A stretch of 64,000 bases of DNA from Hanleya hanleyi. Lineage: Eukaryota; Mollusca; Polyplacophora; Lepidopleurida; Hanleyidae. Every line of letters begins with the position of its first letter. Position 1 is the stretch's first letter. The DNA is taken from the NCBI GenBank assembly GCA_036873755.1, contig JAVTVY010017288.1, positions 1 through 64,000 on the forward strand, in the 5' to 3' direction. Positions 36,948-49,579 of the stretch are shown here, piece after piece. The notes below the pieces were generated by a model. That model was not told where the DNA came from and searched no databases. It saw only the letters and a list, made by a program, of their open reading frames with translations. Position numbers and translations under genes: made by a program.

Positions 36948-37885
36948 GCCCACCGGTGCTTGTTATTTCGTGAATGCAGAACAAACAATCTGTTTTCAAA
37001 AATTGCTGAAATCTGGTTTCAAATTCATTATAGACAGAATAATCACAGCTCGTGAATAGTTTTCATGGTGATTAGAGACAATAAAATCTATAATGACATA
37101 TTTGATTGTATTAATAGTATAAATGAAGGGGATATCGAGATGTTGTTGACAGATTTATGGGTCCGAACTACATAATATATTTGAAAACACCTGAATTATA
37201 AATGCATTAAACTATTGACGTGCAGATAATACTTTATTCTAGAGAACAATTATTTGGGTCAAAAATTACCCTTCTGGGATCAGATGATTAACGTTTCCAA
37301 GACGTAGAAAATACTCCGTGTTTATCTCTCTAACCAGAATTTCTAAAGTCGGTGATAAAATTTTTAATATAAAATTGAACCCTCACCGGTGTAAAAGGAA
37401 AGAATGACAGACACTTATCTTCTAACCCAGCTAAAACATTTTTGCGGCTTGTGACTCAGATAATACATATTTTACTATTGTGAAATATATGAAAAGGGAC
37501 ATTGTTTCCTGGGGCAGTATTTCCTTTCACACTGATCGGACAATCTTCATTTTCCCGCCCCCCAGTGGGCGTTGGATACCATTGTTGACACTCAATTTTC
37601 CTTCCCTACCAAAACACCCCTCTAATAATGTACGGTACATTTCGGTGAAGACGCTCACACATTTCAGATCAACTAAATGCGCAGTATCTTTTTTAATCCG
37701 GTTTTCCGGTTTTAATCTTAGACAACAGCTAGACTGCGCAGTGAAGCGTGATTCGTTGTGAGCTTCGTCTGTAAATTTTGGGCTAGCAGATTTTGTTTCT
37801 CCTTTTCTTAAACATCGAGCAATATCCCTAATTAGCGATATCCGACATATTTGCAACTTAAATAGCAAAATAATTATTGAGAAAA

Positions 37886-39214
37886 CTATTTCTCCTTTAA
37901 GTAGTTCAGTTTTTCAGCGAATTCCCAAATGATTGTAGAGCTGCTCCCAATCTGAATTCAATTTATACAAAAACAGCGAAACAAAATTATTTTAGCTGAA
38001 TTTTATTTCTAAATCTGAGTCCCTAGCTACAGCCAATTCGACCGGTGCTCTAACTTACTTATGGTGCGAAAAGAGGCCCTTTCTGCGGCCTTATAGTTAC
38101 GACCCCTTCGACTCACTAAGTAAGATAAGACAGATATATTCAACTAACAGTCACGGCACATGCGTTGGCCCAGCTCACGAACACGAGCGAACGAAAAATG
38201 AAGATGCCTGGCCATCTCTCTTTAGAGATGAGGAAAACGAGAGATGGGCTCCGTTCAACACCCTTTAAAGATGGTGGGAGTCAGTTTCTCGCCGTTTGAT
38301 GGTGATGAGTAGTAAGGAGCGTCTATATGCCAGATAACTGTTTATCTCTGTAACATAGGGCCTTCATATTTACTAAAAAATTAACCTTTGACACTATGAC
38401 TCTGTGTGACGTCAGGGTGACGAAACTAGGTTAACAGGATTTCCCGAGATCTAATAGGGTTAAAGTGCAATAAGTCGCCTGATCCAGGAGATTATAAGTA
38501 ACCGAATGAAAGGAAGTAAGTTTGTTGACGGAATCCGCCGCCATGTTCAAATCATTTGTTATAAGTGTTCACTTTATTTTATCTCCCCTCTACGGAGTCA
38601 TGGTCAAACGGATAATGGACAGAAAAGAAAAACCTTGGGGAAACGAAAAAAAAAAATTCACATGGGACATGGTAGTAAAAAAGCCTACAAAATCGGGAAA
38701 ACCAAAAACCTTATCTCGTTCCGTCGACTTCTTTAGCCAAATAAATAAAGTAGCTGTCCGCCATTTTTACCACGAAACTTACGCGACTCACACGTATCTC
38801 TTTCACCATTCACGAATACGATTCACAAGCTGAATGTGACTTTCTTCTATTGGATATTAGAAATATTTTGATGTTTTCTCTCCGTTTTATTAATACGAAC
38901 TGTTCTGTCGGTCAATCTCTTTGATTAGGATGGCGGTGCTTTCTAGTTGGGACATCGTGAAGTCCGAAACAAATCCCCGTGTTGTGTAATTTTAGGGTAT
39001 TGGTATCTTTTCATTCGATGACTAGGGTGAACCCGTTGTGAAATATTGTCCTTCGAAACGCATCTGAAATATCTCAGATTGCGCTAAATGCAGGCAATAT
39101 TTTTCTTTAATCCGTTGGGGTATGCCCCGGGCCCTCGTAGCTACGCTAGATTACAGCCCGCACTGCTATGATAATAATTTCAATATTTTTGCTCAAATCT
39201 TACAAATGAAGTAT
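37886..39214. other. No gene seen
   Basis: Frames at 38506-38833 are Lys-rich with no domain. Nothing else recognisable. Confidence 0.4.
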
Positions 39215-40018
39215 CACAATTAAAAATAATAATAATAAATATTCTGGGTGGCTTAATTAGCCCCAAGGCTAGTCTTCCTTAAGGCCCAGAAAAAAATAAA
39301 AATAAAATAAAATACTACAAAACGAAGACGAACGATCCTCCGTACATGTACATTCACTTTCAGACTAACTTTGCTCATTTCCCTTGTACTATAACAACCG
39401 ACATAAGTACAGTTTCTAGAAATCTTGAAACTCCTAAAACTTAGAAAGATGATATCTTGGTGTTTTCCAGTGTCCCTTTTTCGATCTTTTTCGCTCAGAT
39501 TCCAAATTCTGTAAACAATGTACAAAAAGATCCTCTTGTCATTAGCTTACAGTTATCGGACAATGGTGGGCGCCAAGATCGTTCAGGATCTCTCGTTAAG
39601 GTCTATTAACACTGCCACACAAATTTCACCTTTATCTAAGCTTTGAAAAAATTCATCATATAATTTCATCAGGGACGTAACAGTTGAATGACCCTGTCGA
39701 AAACCATTTCCTCGATTCCAAGAAGCTGTACACCGAGTTAGAATGGAACGTTCAATGATTTTACTAATGGCAGAGAGAATGGACGATAATTGTTTAAATC
39801 AGTTTTAGACCCCGACTTATATAATGGAAACACCTTAGCAGTTTTTCAGTGATCTGGAACAATTCCAGTTCTAAGAGACATATTACAAACATATGTTAAG
39901 GATGGCAAAATGACTGGACATGAGAGTTTCAGTAGACGGATACTTATACCATCGATTCCAGTTGCTTTAGAATCAGACATAGAGTTAATAGAATTAATGT
40001 TAATAACATATATATACA
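39215..40018 (-). pseudogene. LINE RT fragment with 3' UTR and (AAT)n tail
   Basis: Minus-strand frames read KATGIDGISIRLLK, IVPDHWKTAKVFPLYKSG, DLNNYRPFS (RT motif block 1-2) and RQGHSTVTSLMKLYDEFF with VAVLIDLN (motif A region) between 39990 and 39600. RT catalytic YxDD is lost. The 3' part (39215-39550) ends in (aat)n. CR1/Jockey-type by pattern. Confidence 0.75.
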
Positions 40019-40020
40019 AG

Positions 40021-40075
40021 TGATCCTCCGAAAATACAGTTTATAACAGTTATACATTGTATTTTCGGAGGATCA
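40021..40075. repeat. 18-bp-stem hairpin at a LINE/Penelope-like junction
   Basis: tgatcctccgaaaataca at 40021-40038 pairs perfectly with 40058-40075 across a 19-base loop. It sits exactly between the LINE RT fragment and the first Penelope-like RT codons. Confidence 0.9.
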
Positions 40076-42603
40076 TTTGCATAATGTATAACATCAGTTT
40101 ATTCAACTCTGGCGTTGAATATATGTGGATATTGAGAAAATGTCTTACGGAAGAACTTGATGCTAAAGGTCACATTCCGTACAGACATGTATCCACATGG
40201 GATGTCTCGACTCGCTATACTACAATCCCTCATCAGGACTTTATTGACCGTCTAAGTTCGATAAGGATAGCTGTCCCCCTAGAGGGTCAAAATTGGTCTT
40301 TTTTTCTTCATTCAAATATTCACTATTTCCTCTAACATTTGGTGCAAAATGAAATCAAAATTATAAATAGAAGTGCTTCAATATTAGGATTAAAAATTTA
40401 GTATCCGAGGCACTGGAGCAATTAAACAGATTGCCTTAGCTTGGGCTTGGCTACTATTATTTTTGTCTGTTAAATTTCCCTTTCCAAAACTCATTTCCGC
40501 AGTATTATGGTAAGCTAATTATCTATTAGTCATACTTATTTACATTAATCTACCCCCTTCTGATCAAAACCATGCGAACATACGTATTTTTGTTTCTAAT
40601 TATAACAGTGACACTTCACTCAGGCACATCTACACAGGTGTGAACAATTCTCAGCTTAACAAGTTTTAGCAAGTTTTTTAAGTTTAAATTGGACTTTAGA
40701 CCACTTTGATGAAAACAACTTAGTGTAATAGTTATCCAGAATAATCAGGAATTCGAGTAGGTCCATTAGACAGATTAAAATTGTATTTGACAATGGAATT
40801 CAAGCAAAAAAATTGGATTAATTCATCAGATGAAAAGCTGGACACATTTTGCCCGATTTCTAGCCTTTCATTTTTGTACAAAATCCGAGATTTAAACGTT
40901 TATTTCTAGAAAAGTATCCATGCTACGCTTTTGAAATTTGGCATGCTTGTTACTTATAAGGTGATCTAGTAACATTTATCTCACTTTTTGTAAGTTCGGA
41001 TTAGTTTTTTAATTATTCAACTTTTAAGTCAAATGACCATAAAATAGTACGTGTTTTCAATTTATTTTAGTAAAATAGCTGTAAAAACAAAACCAGGCAA
41101 AAATTTAAAAAAAATGAGATAATATTTACTAGTTCGAATTGTCTCCTTTCAAGGTATACCATCAAAGTTGAAACAAGACCTACAGTTTTCATGAAATTTC
41201 AATTGAAAAATGGACGCCATTGTTTTGATTTTAATTTTTTTAAATTGGAATATTTTCTACAGAATAGCGGCGTCGGTTATACAGATCACATAGTTGGAAT
41301 CCCTACGATGTACGCTTTCATAAAATATATAGTTTATTATGGTTATCTTGTATATTTATTGATAAAGACGACAAATTGTCACGGGGGTGCAAAAACTACC
41401 TCTAAGGGGACAGCTATCCTTAATAGTATCTGTGTTCAAGAAAACTGATAGCAGATATATTAATGTCAGAAGCCGTAAAGCATTCTTTAGCTCCACTACA
41501 TACAGGGGATACCATTCATTGGATGTTTCTTTGTTTATAGAGTTGCTTGAATTTCTTATTAAAAATATCTAGGTGAAATTTGGCGACACAATATATCAGC
41601 AGCATATAGGTATTCCAATGGCTACTAATTGTGCCCCCTTGTTGGCTGACCTATATCTGTTCTCTTATAAATATGACTATATGCACGCGCTTTTTAAAAA
41701 TCGATCAATTTATAGCCCGTTCCTTCTCATTCACCAAACACTATATAGACCATCTTCTCGCTGTGGATAATCGCTATATAAATGACGCAGTGCAGAATAT
41801 ATATCCACCTTCACTGGAAACTACAGATATCCCTACCGGTACATCATATCTATACCTATATCTCTAAAACAAATGAAGCGGGTATTCTCTCTCGTCGACT
41901 TTATGACAAAAGAGATGATTACAATTTCGACATCGTAAATTATCCCTTTCTGGACAGTACAATTCTAGTGGGGCCTGCATATGGTGTATACATATCTCGC
42001 CTAGTAGCATTTGCTATATCCTGTTTTAAATGTGACGATTTTAATCAACGTCACAAAACATTATTGCAGAAACTTATACAACAGGGCTATACCACCAAGC
42101 GCCCGGACTCAAAATTTCTCAATTATGGCAATAAACATCGTATGCTGTTAGCAAAAATACGAGCACAGTGTGCAAGTTCTATGGCGTTACGTTTCGTAAC
42201 TTGTGTCTAATTCCGCTTAACCCAGGGCTAGGGGCCGTATGAACACATGTACTTCAAGATCCTCATGGTGCTCATATGAACAGACACAATTAAAGCCTGA
42301 CTGAGATACACCATTCTCTAGATGACGGCTTTACAACGAATATCATATGGATTAAGAATACTGATCAGCGATACGGATTTGATATTTTTGGAATGCCATG
42401 ATGTCTTGCTGGCGTCATTGAAAACTGTTGACCGCTTCTCTCTTGCAGGAAACTAGCCTATGTTTATGTATACTGTGACTGTCTGTTTGAATTTGGTGCT
42501 AATGCTGTTATATGGAATATGGGAAAGGTCTTTGGATTATGGACGCGGATATTCTTTTATGGAAGACAGCTGAATTATGAATGACGGACCAGACGCTTGT
42601 TAT
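40076..42603 (+). mobile_element. Penelope-like family A element, longest RT copy
   Basis: RT block 1 (40085-40262) reads EELDAKGHIPYRHVSTWDVS and TRYTTIPHQDFIDRL, with the motif-A aspartate. A TA-flanked DNA element interrupts it (40264-41420). RT resumes with VSVFKKTDSRYINV, FGDTIYQQHIGIPMATNCAP, LLADLYL, LYDKRDDYNFDIVNYPFL and AYGVYISRLVAF to a stop at 42210. The YxDD motif is degraded (RYIND region near 41775). The 3' tail 42211-42603 ends gaccagacgcttgtta. The GIPMG-like/ADL motifs suggest the Penelope-like RT group. No GIY-YIG nuclease is visible. Confidence 0.75.
40264..41420. mobile_element. 1157 bp TA-flanked DNA element nested in RT
   Basis: 22-bp terminal inverted repeats (40264-40285, 41399-41420; AGGATAGCTGTCCCC...) with one mismatch, flanked by TA on both sides. 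Joining the flanks through one TA restores an open RT frame (RLSSI then IVSVFKK). TA duplication suggests the Tc1/mariner superfamily. No transposase seen. Confidence 0.85.
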
Positions 42604-43424
42604 CATATTGTAAATATAATTACTATCATGCACGAGCTGTCAACGCTCTTGTGGGGACTTTTCGAAAGCTCGTACATCAAATTGCGTTTGTAGTATTATT
42701 GAAGATACCACGTAGGAGTCTAAAACAGTATATAATGGGTGTTTTCCCTATGTTAACTGCTATCGTAGTGCTCTGCAAATACATTACCTTATTTGGGAGA
42801 TTACAATAATATTACTTTCCTGCAATACTAGTGATGAAGTCTATTGTGTATATTAGGTTAAATTATAGGGTCTATTTAAAAGTTTACAACTCGTAGAGTA
42901 GCGGTGAACCGACAATAAAACAAGTAATAATACAGGCTGACCACAATGGTCACCGACAGTTATTATTATTTGATGAGCTTATCTGAGTAATAGAAATTGA
43001 AAAACAGGTTTATGCTGTGATAGACACGATAATAATCAACATTACGATAATTGTTACAAGGAAACAGTTAATAGTAATAATGTTATACGTCAAAACGAAA
43101 TTTCGTCAGCATGTATCTAATAAATAGGAACAGCTTAACCCGGAATCAGCAGACAGCAGACATGATCACTTCGGTATAGAGTTATCTCGCCCCGACTATA
43201 TTAGGCCTAGATCTGATAGTCTTTTATTATTTCCGCTGGGGACCCGCTGAAGAAAACTCAGTGTAGTGATCTTCGTGGGTTTCTCATGTGAGACGAGATC
43301 AAGAAAGACAACTCACTCAACGTTTTGCCGCTTCGTCAGGTAAGGTACTCGAATATTTCTAGATCCTTTCTCATGACTTCTCATGAGGACTATATATATG
43401 TATGGATGAAATCTTTACTAATAC
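42604..43424. other. No gene seen
   Basis: AT-rich. A 70-codon frame at 42597-42809 has no recognisable features. Confidence 0.4.
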
Positions 43425-44336
43425 AAGCGTCTAGTCCGTCATTCATAATTCAGACGTCGTCCATTAAGGAATACCCGCGTCCATAATCCAAAGACCTATT
43501 CCATATCCATATATCAGTATTAGCACCAAATTCAAAAAGACAATCATAGTATACATAAACATAGGCTAGTTTCCTGTGAGAGAGAAGCGGTCAACAGTTT
43601 TCAGTGATGCCGACAATACATCATGATGTTCCAAAAATATAAAATCCGTATCGCTGATCAGTATTCTTAATCCATAATAATCGTTGTAAAGTCGTCATCT
43701 AAAGAATGATGTATCTCAGTCACGCTTTGATTATGACTGTTCATATGAGCACCATGAGGATCTTGGAGTACATGGGAAGTCCGACGAGAATATCATCCCG
43801 AAACGACTATAGTGAGATGGCTGCCAAGGGAAGAGAAATAAATGAATTGGTATGTCACTTACTGTCGGTAAATATCGCATGCTGATAGCAAAATACGAGC
43901 GTATAGCGTGCAAGATCTATGGCGTTATGTTTGTAATTTGTGTCTAATTCCACTTTAACCGGGGCTAGGAACCGCAGGAACCCATGTACAAGCTCTTCAT
44001 GATGTTCATATGAACAGTCACAATCAAATCGTGACTGAGATACATCATTCGCTAGAAGACGACTTTACAACGAATACCTTACGGATTAAGAATACTGATC
44101 AGCGATACGAATTCGATATTTTTGGAACATCATGATGTCTTGCTGGCATCATTGAAAAATGTTGACCTCTTCTCTCTTGCAGGAAACAAGCCTATGTTTT
44201 TGTATTCTAGGGTTGTCTTTTTGAATTTGGTGCTAATGCTGTTATATGGAATATGGTATAGGTCTTTGGATTATGGACGCGGATATTCTCTAATGGGCGA
44301 CGGCTGAATTATGAATGACGGACCAGACGCTTGTAA
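43425..44336. mobile_element. Inverted pair of Penelope-like family A tails
   Basis: A minus copy (43425-43755, starting acaagcgtctagtccgtc) and a plus copy (about 43866-44336, ending gaccagacgcttgtaa, with a scrap of RT C-terminus at its start) face tail-out around about 110 bp. The unit thus has inverted termini of about 330 bp or more. Confidence 0.8.
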
Positions 44337-44689
44337 GGTATCTTTATCTTACCTAGCAGACTATGATAGTAATACTTAATATGCCCACCTGAAACAAAAG
44401 TTCCGTCCAGGAGGGCGCGATTAGGAATATTCTTCGTCCATGGATAACTACCGTGCGTGATAGAATAGTCTATGTGAAATAATAATTGAAATGACCTGGC
44501 AACCAATTATTAGCGGTTGGCAACATAACAACCGTTATTTTCTTAAAATCAAATATGTCTATAGTTGGAGGTTCTTTGTAGGCTCATTACGGATTACCAT
44601 TGTGTGTTATGGTATTGCGAATGTGTCCTTTGAACAACGATACGGTGCACGTCTTTAGTTATTTTTTCTTCATTTAATAAAATAACAAT

Positions 44690-45330
44690 CATGCAGCCTT
44701 TGCTTACCACAATTAACATCTGAACACACATACACACATACTTCCCCTCATACAAAAGCAACATATATACAAAAATTGTTTCGAATGTTAATCGTTTGAA
44801 GTGTTATATGCTTTGAAGAAGTTTTCAAAAAGCGCCCAATGTTGTTCGAATTTTTCTAGTTTCCCGCTTGTTGCGGCAATGTATTTTTTCGTGCAGTAGT
44901 TCTGGTTTATTATATTTTGAAGTGCTTTTCAATTAAGCTTTGACTTTCAAAACTTTAAAGAATAGATATATGTTTACATCAAATCCTTGCCAGATTTTCT
45001 TGTCAGCCCAAATGGCACCCCTCATTCCAAATCTGTGAAGACTTTAATACTGGATGTTTTTGAGGTTTTTGAATACTTTATTCGAGCTGATCTGATCTGA
45101 CGCGCGTGTTTTCCTATTTTTCAGAAGAGATTATTTCTATAGCAGTTAGACAATTCGATATATCACAGTAACTATATTGTTGGCATTGTTAGTAAAGAGA
45201 TATCGAAGTTAATATGCAATTTCTTGATCCAATCTTTGGTCTATTACACCGCAATTTATTGTATTCTACATGGAAAGTCCTTCGTATACCAAATTTGTTT
45301 TTGAAGTCATCAAATCTAGTATTTTGGCAT
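44690..45330 (-). other. Possible L1-like LINE 3' fragment
   Basis: Minus-strand frames near 44900-44820 read KKYIAATSGKLEKFEQHWAL, resembling the C-terminal tail of L1/Tx1-type ORF2. Highly decayed; it may belong with the RT at 46.7-47.4 kb, separated by the tandem duplication. Confidence 0.35.
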
Positions 45331-45511
45331 TCATGTCATCAATATCTCCTAAATATTTAACATGTTATCTATGCCAATGGGATACGAAGGAAGAACTATC
45401 TTTAACATCAGCGTTGTATCACATAGGTTCGTTATAAATATCTTAGATAAGCACGATGTTCGAGCTTGTTACATAATAAATAACAAGCTTAGAAAACATC
45501 TCCCTAGTATA

Positions 45512-46513
45512 ATCCGTGGCGTGTCCTACTCCTCCTCCTCCTCCTACTCCGCTTTACTCATACTATTAAAGAAGCAGGTCAGGGAGGCAAGAGACATGTG
45601 GGTTTCACTTCTTAATCCGTGGCGTGTCCGACTCCTCCTCCTCCTCCTACTTCATGAGATCCCTTGGTCACCCTACAGTAGAATGGGTCGACTGCGCATG
45701 CGTGATGAGTAGTATAGAAAGGGCACAGTGGGTCGCATAGGTGTGGCGCAGTATAGGGTGGGGCGAGAGACCTGGGGTTTTCACTACCTGAGATTCCATG
45801 GACCAGGCTTGCACCCTACAGTAGAATGGGTCGACTGCGCATGTGCGATGAGTAGTGCGCGATGAGTAGTATAGAAAGGGCACGCAATCTCTCTATTTTA
45901 TTTAATCCCTGCGGCTCCTTTGGATGTTCCTGCGTGGTTGGTTCTGATTTACGTCCCGTGGTAGGGATATTCATGTCCGTTCAAACACCTGGCTAACCTA
46001 TAGATATAGAATATATGAGGGTCGGCCCAGATCCCCTGGGGTGGGGGCAAACCCCTGAGGGCAGTGGGTGGCGTGTCCGACTCCGACTCCTCCTACTTCA
46101 TGAGATCCCTTGGTCACGCTACAGTAGAGGGTCGACTGCGCATGCGTGATGAGTAGTATAGAAAGGGCACAGCGGGCCGCATAGGTGTGGCGCAGTATAG
46201 GGTGGGTCGAGAGACCTGGGGTTTTCACTACCTGAGATTTGATGGGCCAGGCTTGCACCCCACAGTAGAATGGGTCGACTGCGCATGTGCGATGAGTAGT
46301 GCGCGATGAGTAGTATAGAAAGGGCACGCAATCGCCCTATTTTATTTAATCACTGCGGCTCCTTTGAGTATTCCTGCGAGGTTGGTTCTGATTTACGTCA
46401 CGTGGTAGGGATATTCATGTCCGTTCAAACACCTGGCTAACCTATAGATATAGACTATATGAGGGTCGGCCCAGATCCCCTGGGGTGGGGACATACCACT
46501 GAGGGCAGTGGGT
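45512..46513. repeat. Tandem duplication, unit about 446 bp
   Basis: Unit 1 is 45619-46065 and unit 2 is 46066-46513, nearly identical (gtggcgtgtccgactcc to ctgagggcagtgggtgg). A partial third start lies at 45512. Each unit holds an internal repeat (gtcgactgcgcatg, gatgagtagtatagaaaggg) twice and a (ctc)n run. GC content is higher than its surroundings. Confidence 0.92.
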
Positions 46514-46729
46514 GGGTTCAATGAAAGCTCGTCTTTATAAACAGGATAAGTCGTTTCAGCTATGAGCGTATTTATGACATGGCTATCATATTTTTCCACT
46601 TTCCTTGATACGGAAGCCGTCTTATCCATGTTATCGTCACATGAACCATTCTTAATCCTCCTTATTGGTAATCTTAGGTAATAACATCTCCTTTCCATGT
46701 GAAACATATTCAAATAGAACCGTATTCAA

Positions 46730-47415
46730 ATCTTTGAATAATGTATAGGGTGGGTTCGGCAGGGCAAGGAAGCGATGAATTAGCTTTGATATAGTGATGT
46801 AATTATTGTGATTTTACTCATTAAAGTGAGGTTCCTCATCCTCCATTTGCTGTGTTCCTTTTCAGCTCTTCCAAGTTTGCAAGATAATTGACCTTCCAAG
46901 TGAAAATTAATAACAGAAAACTGTAGTCTGCCCAGTACGGTTAAATCGGTTCAATTTTAACTCAGTAAGTGCCCCTGTCCAAACTGCTAATGTTTTCTCT
47001 GTCTTTAGTTTTAGTCCTGAATGTTTATACAACTCAGTGATTCCTTCTGTGATTGTTTCGAACTGTTGAAGGCTAGCTGTGTTTCATCCGCATATTGGCT
47101 GATTTTGAAATCAATTTGATTTATTTCAATAACCTATATCTTTTTGTTTTCTCCAACCATTGTCCCAGTATTTCAGCACAAAATAAAAATATCTACAGAG
47201 AAATTGGGTCAACCTGTCTACATACCCGTTCACTGTAAAGAAATTTGACATATATGGCCACTTTGAATTATGTATGTTTGACTTCTAGTGTATGATAGTT
47301 TTAGCCAACTTCGCATTTTATCCTCAAAATTAAAGGATCCAAGGACTTGTGATATAAATGTCAAAGAAACCGTGTCGAAAACCTGATATTTTTTTTTCTT
47401 TGACGCCAATATGTT
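46730..47415 (-). pseudogene. L1/Tx1-like LINE RT fragment
   Basis: Minus-strand frames give NSKWPYMSNFFTVNGYVDRL (RGVRQGDPLS region, decayed), ISQYADETQLAFNSS near 47100 (YADD with the second Asp changed to Glu), then SGLKLKTEKTLAVWTG (about 47030-46985). Several stops and frameshifts. Confidence 0.7.
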
Positions 47416-47424
47416 ACATGAATT

Positions 47425-47501
47425 AGGCCTTTGGATTATGGACGCGGAATTTTTTTAATGGACGAGGGCTGAATATTGAATGACGGACTAGACGCTTGTC
47501 T
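47425..47501 (+). mobile_element. Penelope-like family A 3'-terminal scrap
   Basis: ggcctttggattatggacgc through gaatgacggactagacgcttgt, 3' end only. Confidence 0.8.
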
Positions 47502-47814
47502 TTCAAACATTATGTCAAAATATGGTTATACAGGTGAAAAGCCAGTCAGCTGGCTGACATGTGTCCTACATGCAGTCAAATAAAGAATTTTGTCAGTCCT
47601 TTGTTTTATCCAAGTATATTAATACATAGCTGCCTGTGGTAGAACACAGCACAGAACTGCTTATGCTTATGTATCATCAGATCTTTCTATCATGAAATGT
47701 TACCACGGAAAGCAATAAAATAAGGGAAATTAAGTTTCATTCGAGGAAAATTATATGTAATAGGTAATCTCACGGAGATATTTGAGACCTCTGCCAATAA
47801 CTTTATGCGCTCAA

Positions 47815-48494
47815 CCGTCAAGATTTGAACTCGTCCCATCCACCCGAAAGACGATTCTTCGCTAGTACAAATAATACGCTGATGAGGTAGCTCAACTTAC
47901 TTAACCATACCTGGCCTGGGGGGGGGGGGAGGCGAAATGGCCCCCCTACCAAACTTTCTGCGCTATCTCCGGAACGACAAAAAATGGAGAGCTGAAACTC
48001 CTTGACTTTATAGTTTATCATATTGGGGTCATTTTGAGCCTACTGCATAATCCCCCGAGCAAAGAATCATGAGTAAATTCAAGATGGCGGCCACGCGAGG
48101 TACCAGGAAAGTGATGATTTTGTCATATTTCTTCAAAATTTCTGCTTTTCCGCGACAAAAGTGGGCAAAAACTATTTTATTTCACATAACATTAATATTA
48201 ACCAATTTATCATGCCGTTTTTGCGGAGAAATTGCATAAATAAAAAATTCGGAAAATCCGACCGAAAAATCGACCAAGAAATGCCGTTTTTGAAGGTGAC
48301 GTCACTGTGACGTCATCAAAGCGGCCATTTTAGATTTTTTTTACATTTTCTGGTAGATCTTGACCCAAGGGTGTAGTGTGGTACGTTTCAACTCCCTAGC
48401 TTAAGGGGTAGGAAAAATAATTAGGGGGAGGGGGGGTTGCATTTCGGCTCCCCAAAGGCCAGGAGACGTCCCAAAAAGCCCAGGCCATATAGGG
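47815..48494. mobile_element. About 680 bp TTAA-flanked element, sister of 35479-36029
   Basis: Inverted relative to the 35.5 kb copy. The right end is ccatatAGGG with TTAA at 48495-48498. The left end ccgtcaagatttg follows tcaa (47811-47814, a mutated TTAA). Shared interior includes gacgtcactgtgacgtcat and tatcatattggggtcatttt. This copy is about 130 bp longer. Confidence 0.75.
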
Positions 48495-48930
48495 TTAAAA
48501 TTACGTTAATGATCGCTAAGACCAGTGGCTAACTGTCTGTAAATATACGAGCCAGTCAGTTATACAGTCTACCTATATGTATGAAAAGTATCAACTTTGA
48601 TCTGAAGAATAATTAAAACAAATTGTTTTGTATTATTTCAGGATTTCGTCATATGAGACCGATCCTGGCGTCCAGAAACGGTACCTTAGCATCAAGGCAT
48701 CGGGACTCGAGTGACATAGGCAGCTGTACATCTGAGGCTTAATAAATGACCACAAGTTTGAGAATATTTAACGACTTTAACGGGGGAGTACATGGCGACT
48801 GTTCGTCAACTATGCTCCATTAGGCAGGAGAAAGTTGTTGTTACACCGTCCATGTTTCATAATAAGTTTTAGAAACACGCAAGTCGCCACTGAAATACAT
48901 ATAATAACACCTCAAATCTGGTCTCTGCGA
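48495..48930. other. No gene seen
   Basis: Unremarkable sequence between the TTAA element and the GATA-tailed LINE. Confidence 0.4.
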
Positions 48931-49570
48931 TAGATAGATAGATAATCTTCTTTATTGTCGGATAAAAATTTACACAATAAACATTAGCCAGAGGCTAGTC
49001 AGTCCGACATTTAAAATAGAACAATCTGATAACATACATAAAAATTTGCAAAACTAATAATATATATAAAATTTTCAGTAGCAGTTAAAACAAGTGGACA
49101 GATCAATCATATCTAGTTTTTGATTTCTATTGCACATATGGGCAAAGAGAGCATCGACAATTCGATCCACCCCAGCTGCCCAGAAGCCGCTTAAACTGAC
49201 GGAAACTAGTACATTGTCTAATGTCCAGAGGGAGGAGCAAGATATGTGAAGCTGTCTTGGTCATATTTCTTTGTACGAAAGAACGGAATGTCCATAGTGA
49301 ATGAACCAGTTCTGAGATGCGACACATTTTGCTTATAACCTTAATAAGATCACTAAGATACTCGGGCGATATATCATTAATAATTTTAAACACTTGAGAG
49401 GCAATGCACTTAATTCTGTTTAGCTCAAGAGAATTAACATTCGCCCTACTAAGCAGTTCTTCATAAGAGCTGATAAATCACTAAATACAACACGAAGGGC
49501 TCTATATTGTATTCGCTCCATCTTATCACACGCCCTCTTACTACAAAAATGCCAGACGATTGGGCAAAAA
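48931..49570 (-). pseudogene. CR1/Jockey-like LINE 3' end with (TATC)n tail
   Basis: Minus-strand frames read CPIVWHFCSKRACDKMERIQ, RALRVVFSDLSALM and MFKIINDISPEYLSDLIKVI, the C-terminal region after the RT in CR1/Jockey-type ORF2, with the stop near 49127. The 3' UTR ends with aataaagaagatta followed by (tatc)n at about 48938-48952. Confidence 0.8.
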
Positions 49571-49579
49571 TTAAAATGA

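Larger units (their letters stand above)
35195..37885. repeat. Segmental duplication copy B
   Basis: Matches 5165-6110, 7331-7372, 11621-12715 and 13468-13495 in order and orientation. It carries intron 1, exon 1 and about 0.9 kb of upstream flank. It lacks the palindromic element and the 12.7 kb MITE, and has its own TTAA element at 35479-36029. Confidence 0.9.

Noticed and set aside
38506..38833. Overlapping Lys-rich frames
   Set aside because: Two overlapping frames in an A-rich stretch without domain or start context.
42211..42603. Hammerhead ribozyme in the Penelope-like tail
   Set aside because: Penelope-like elements can carry them, but I could not find the CTGATGA and GAAA core in register by eye. 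A covariance-model search would settle it.
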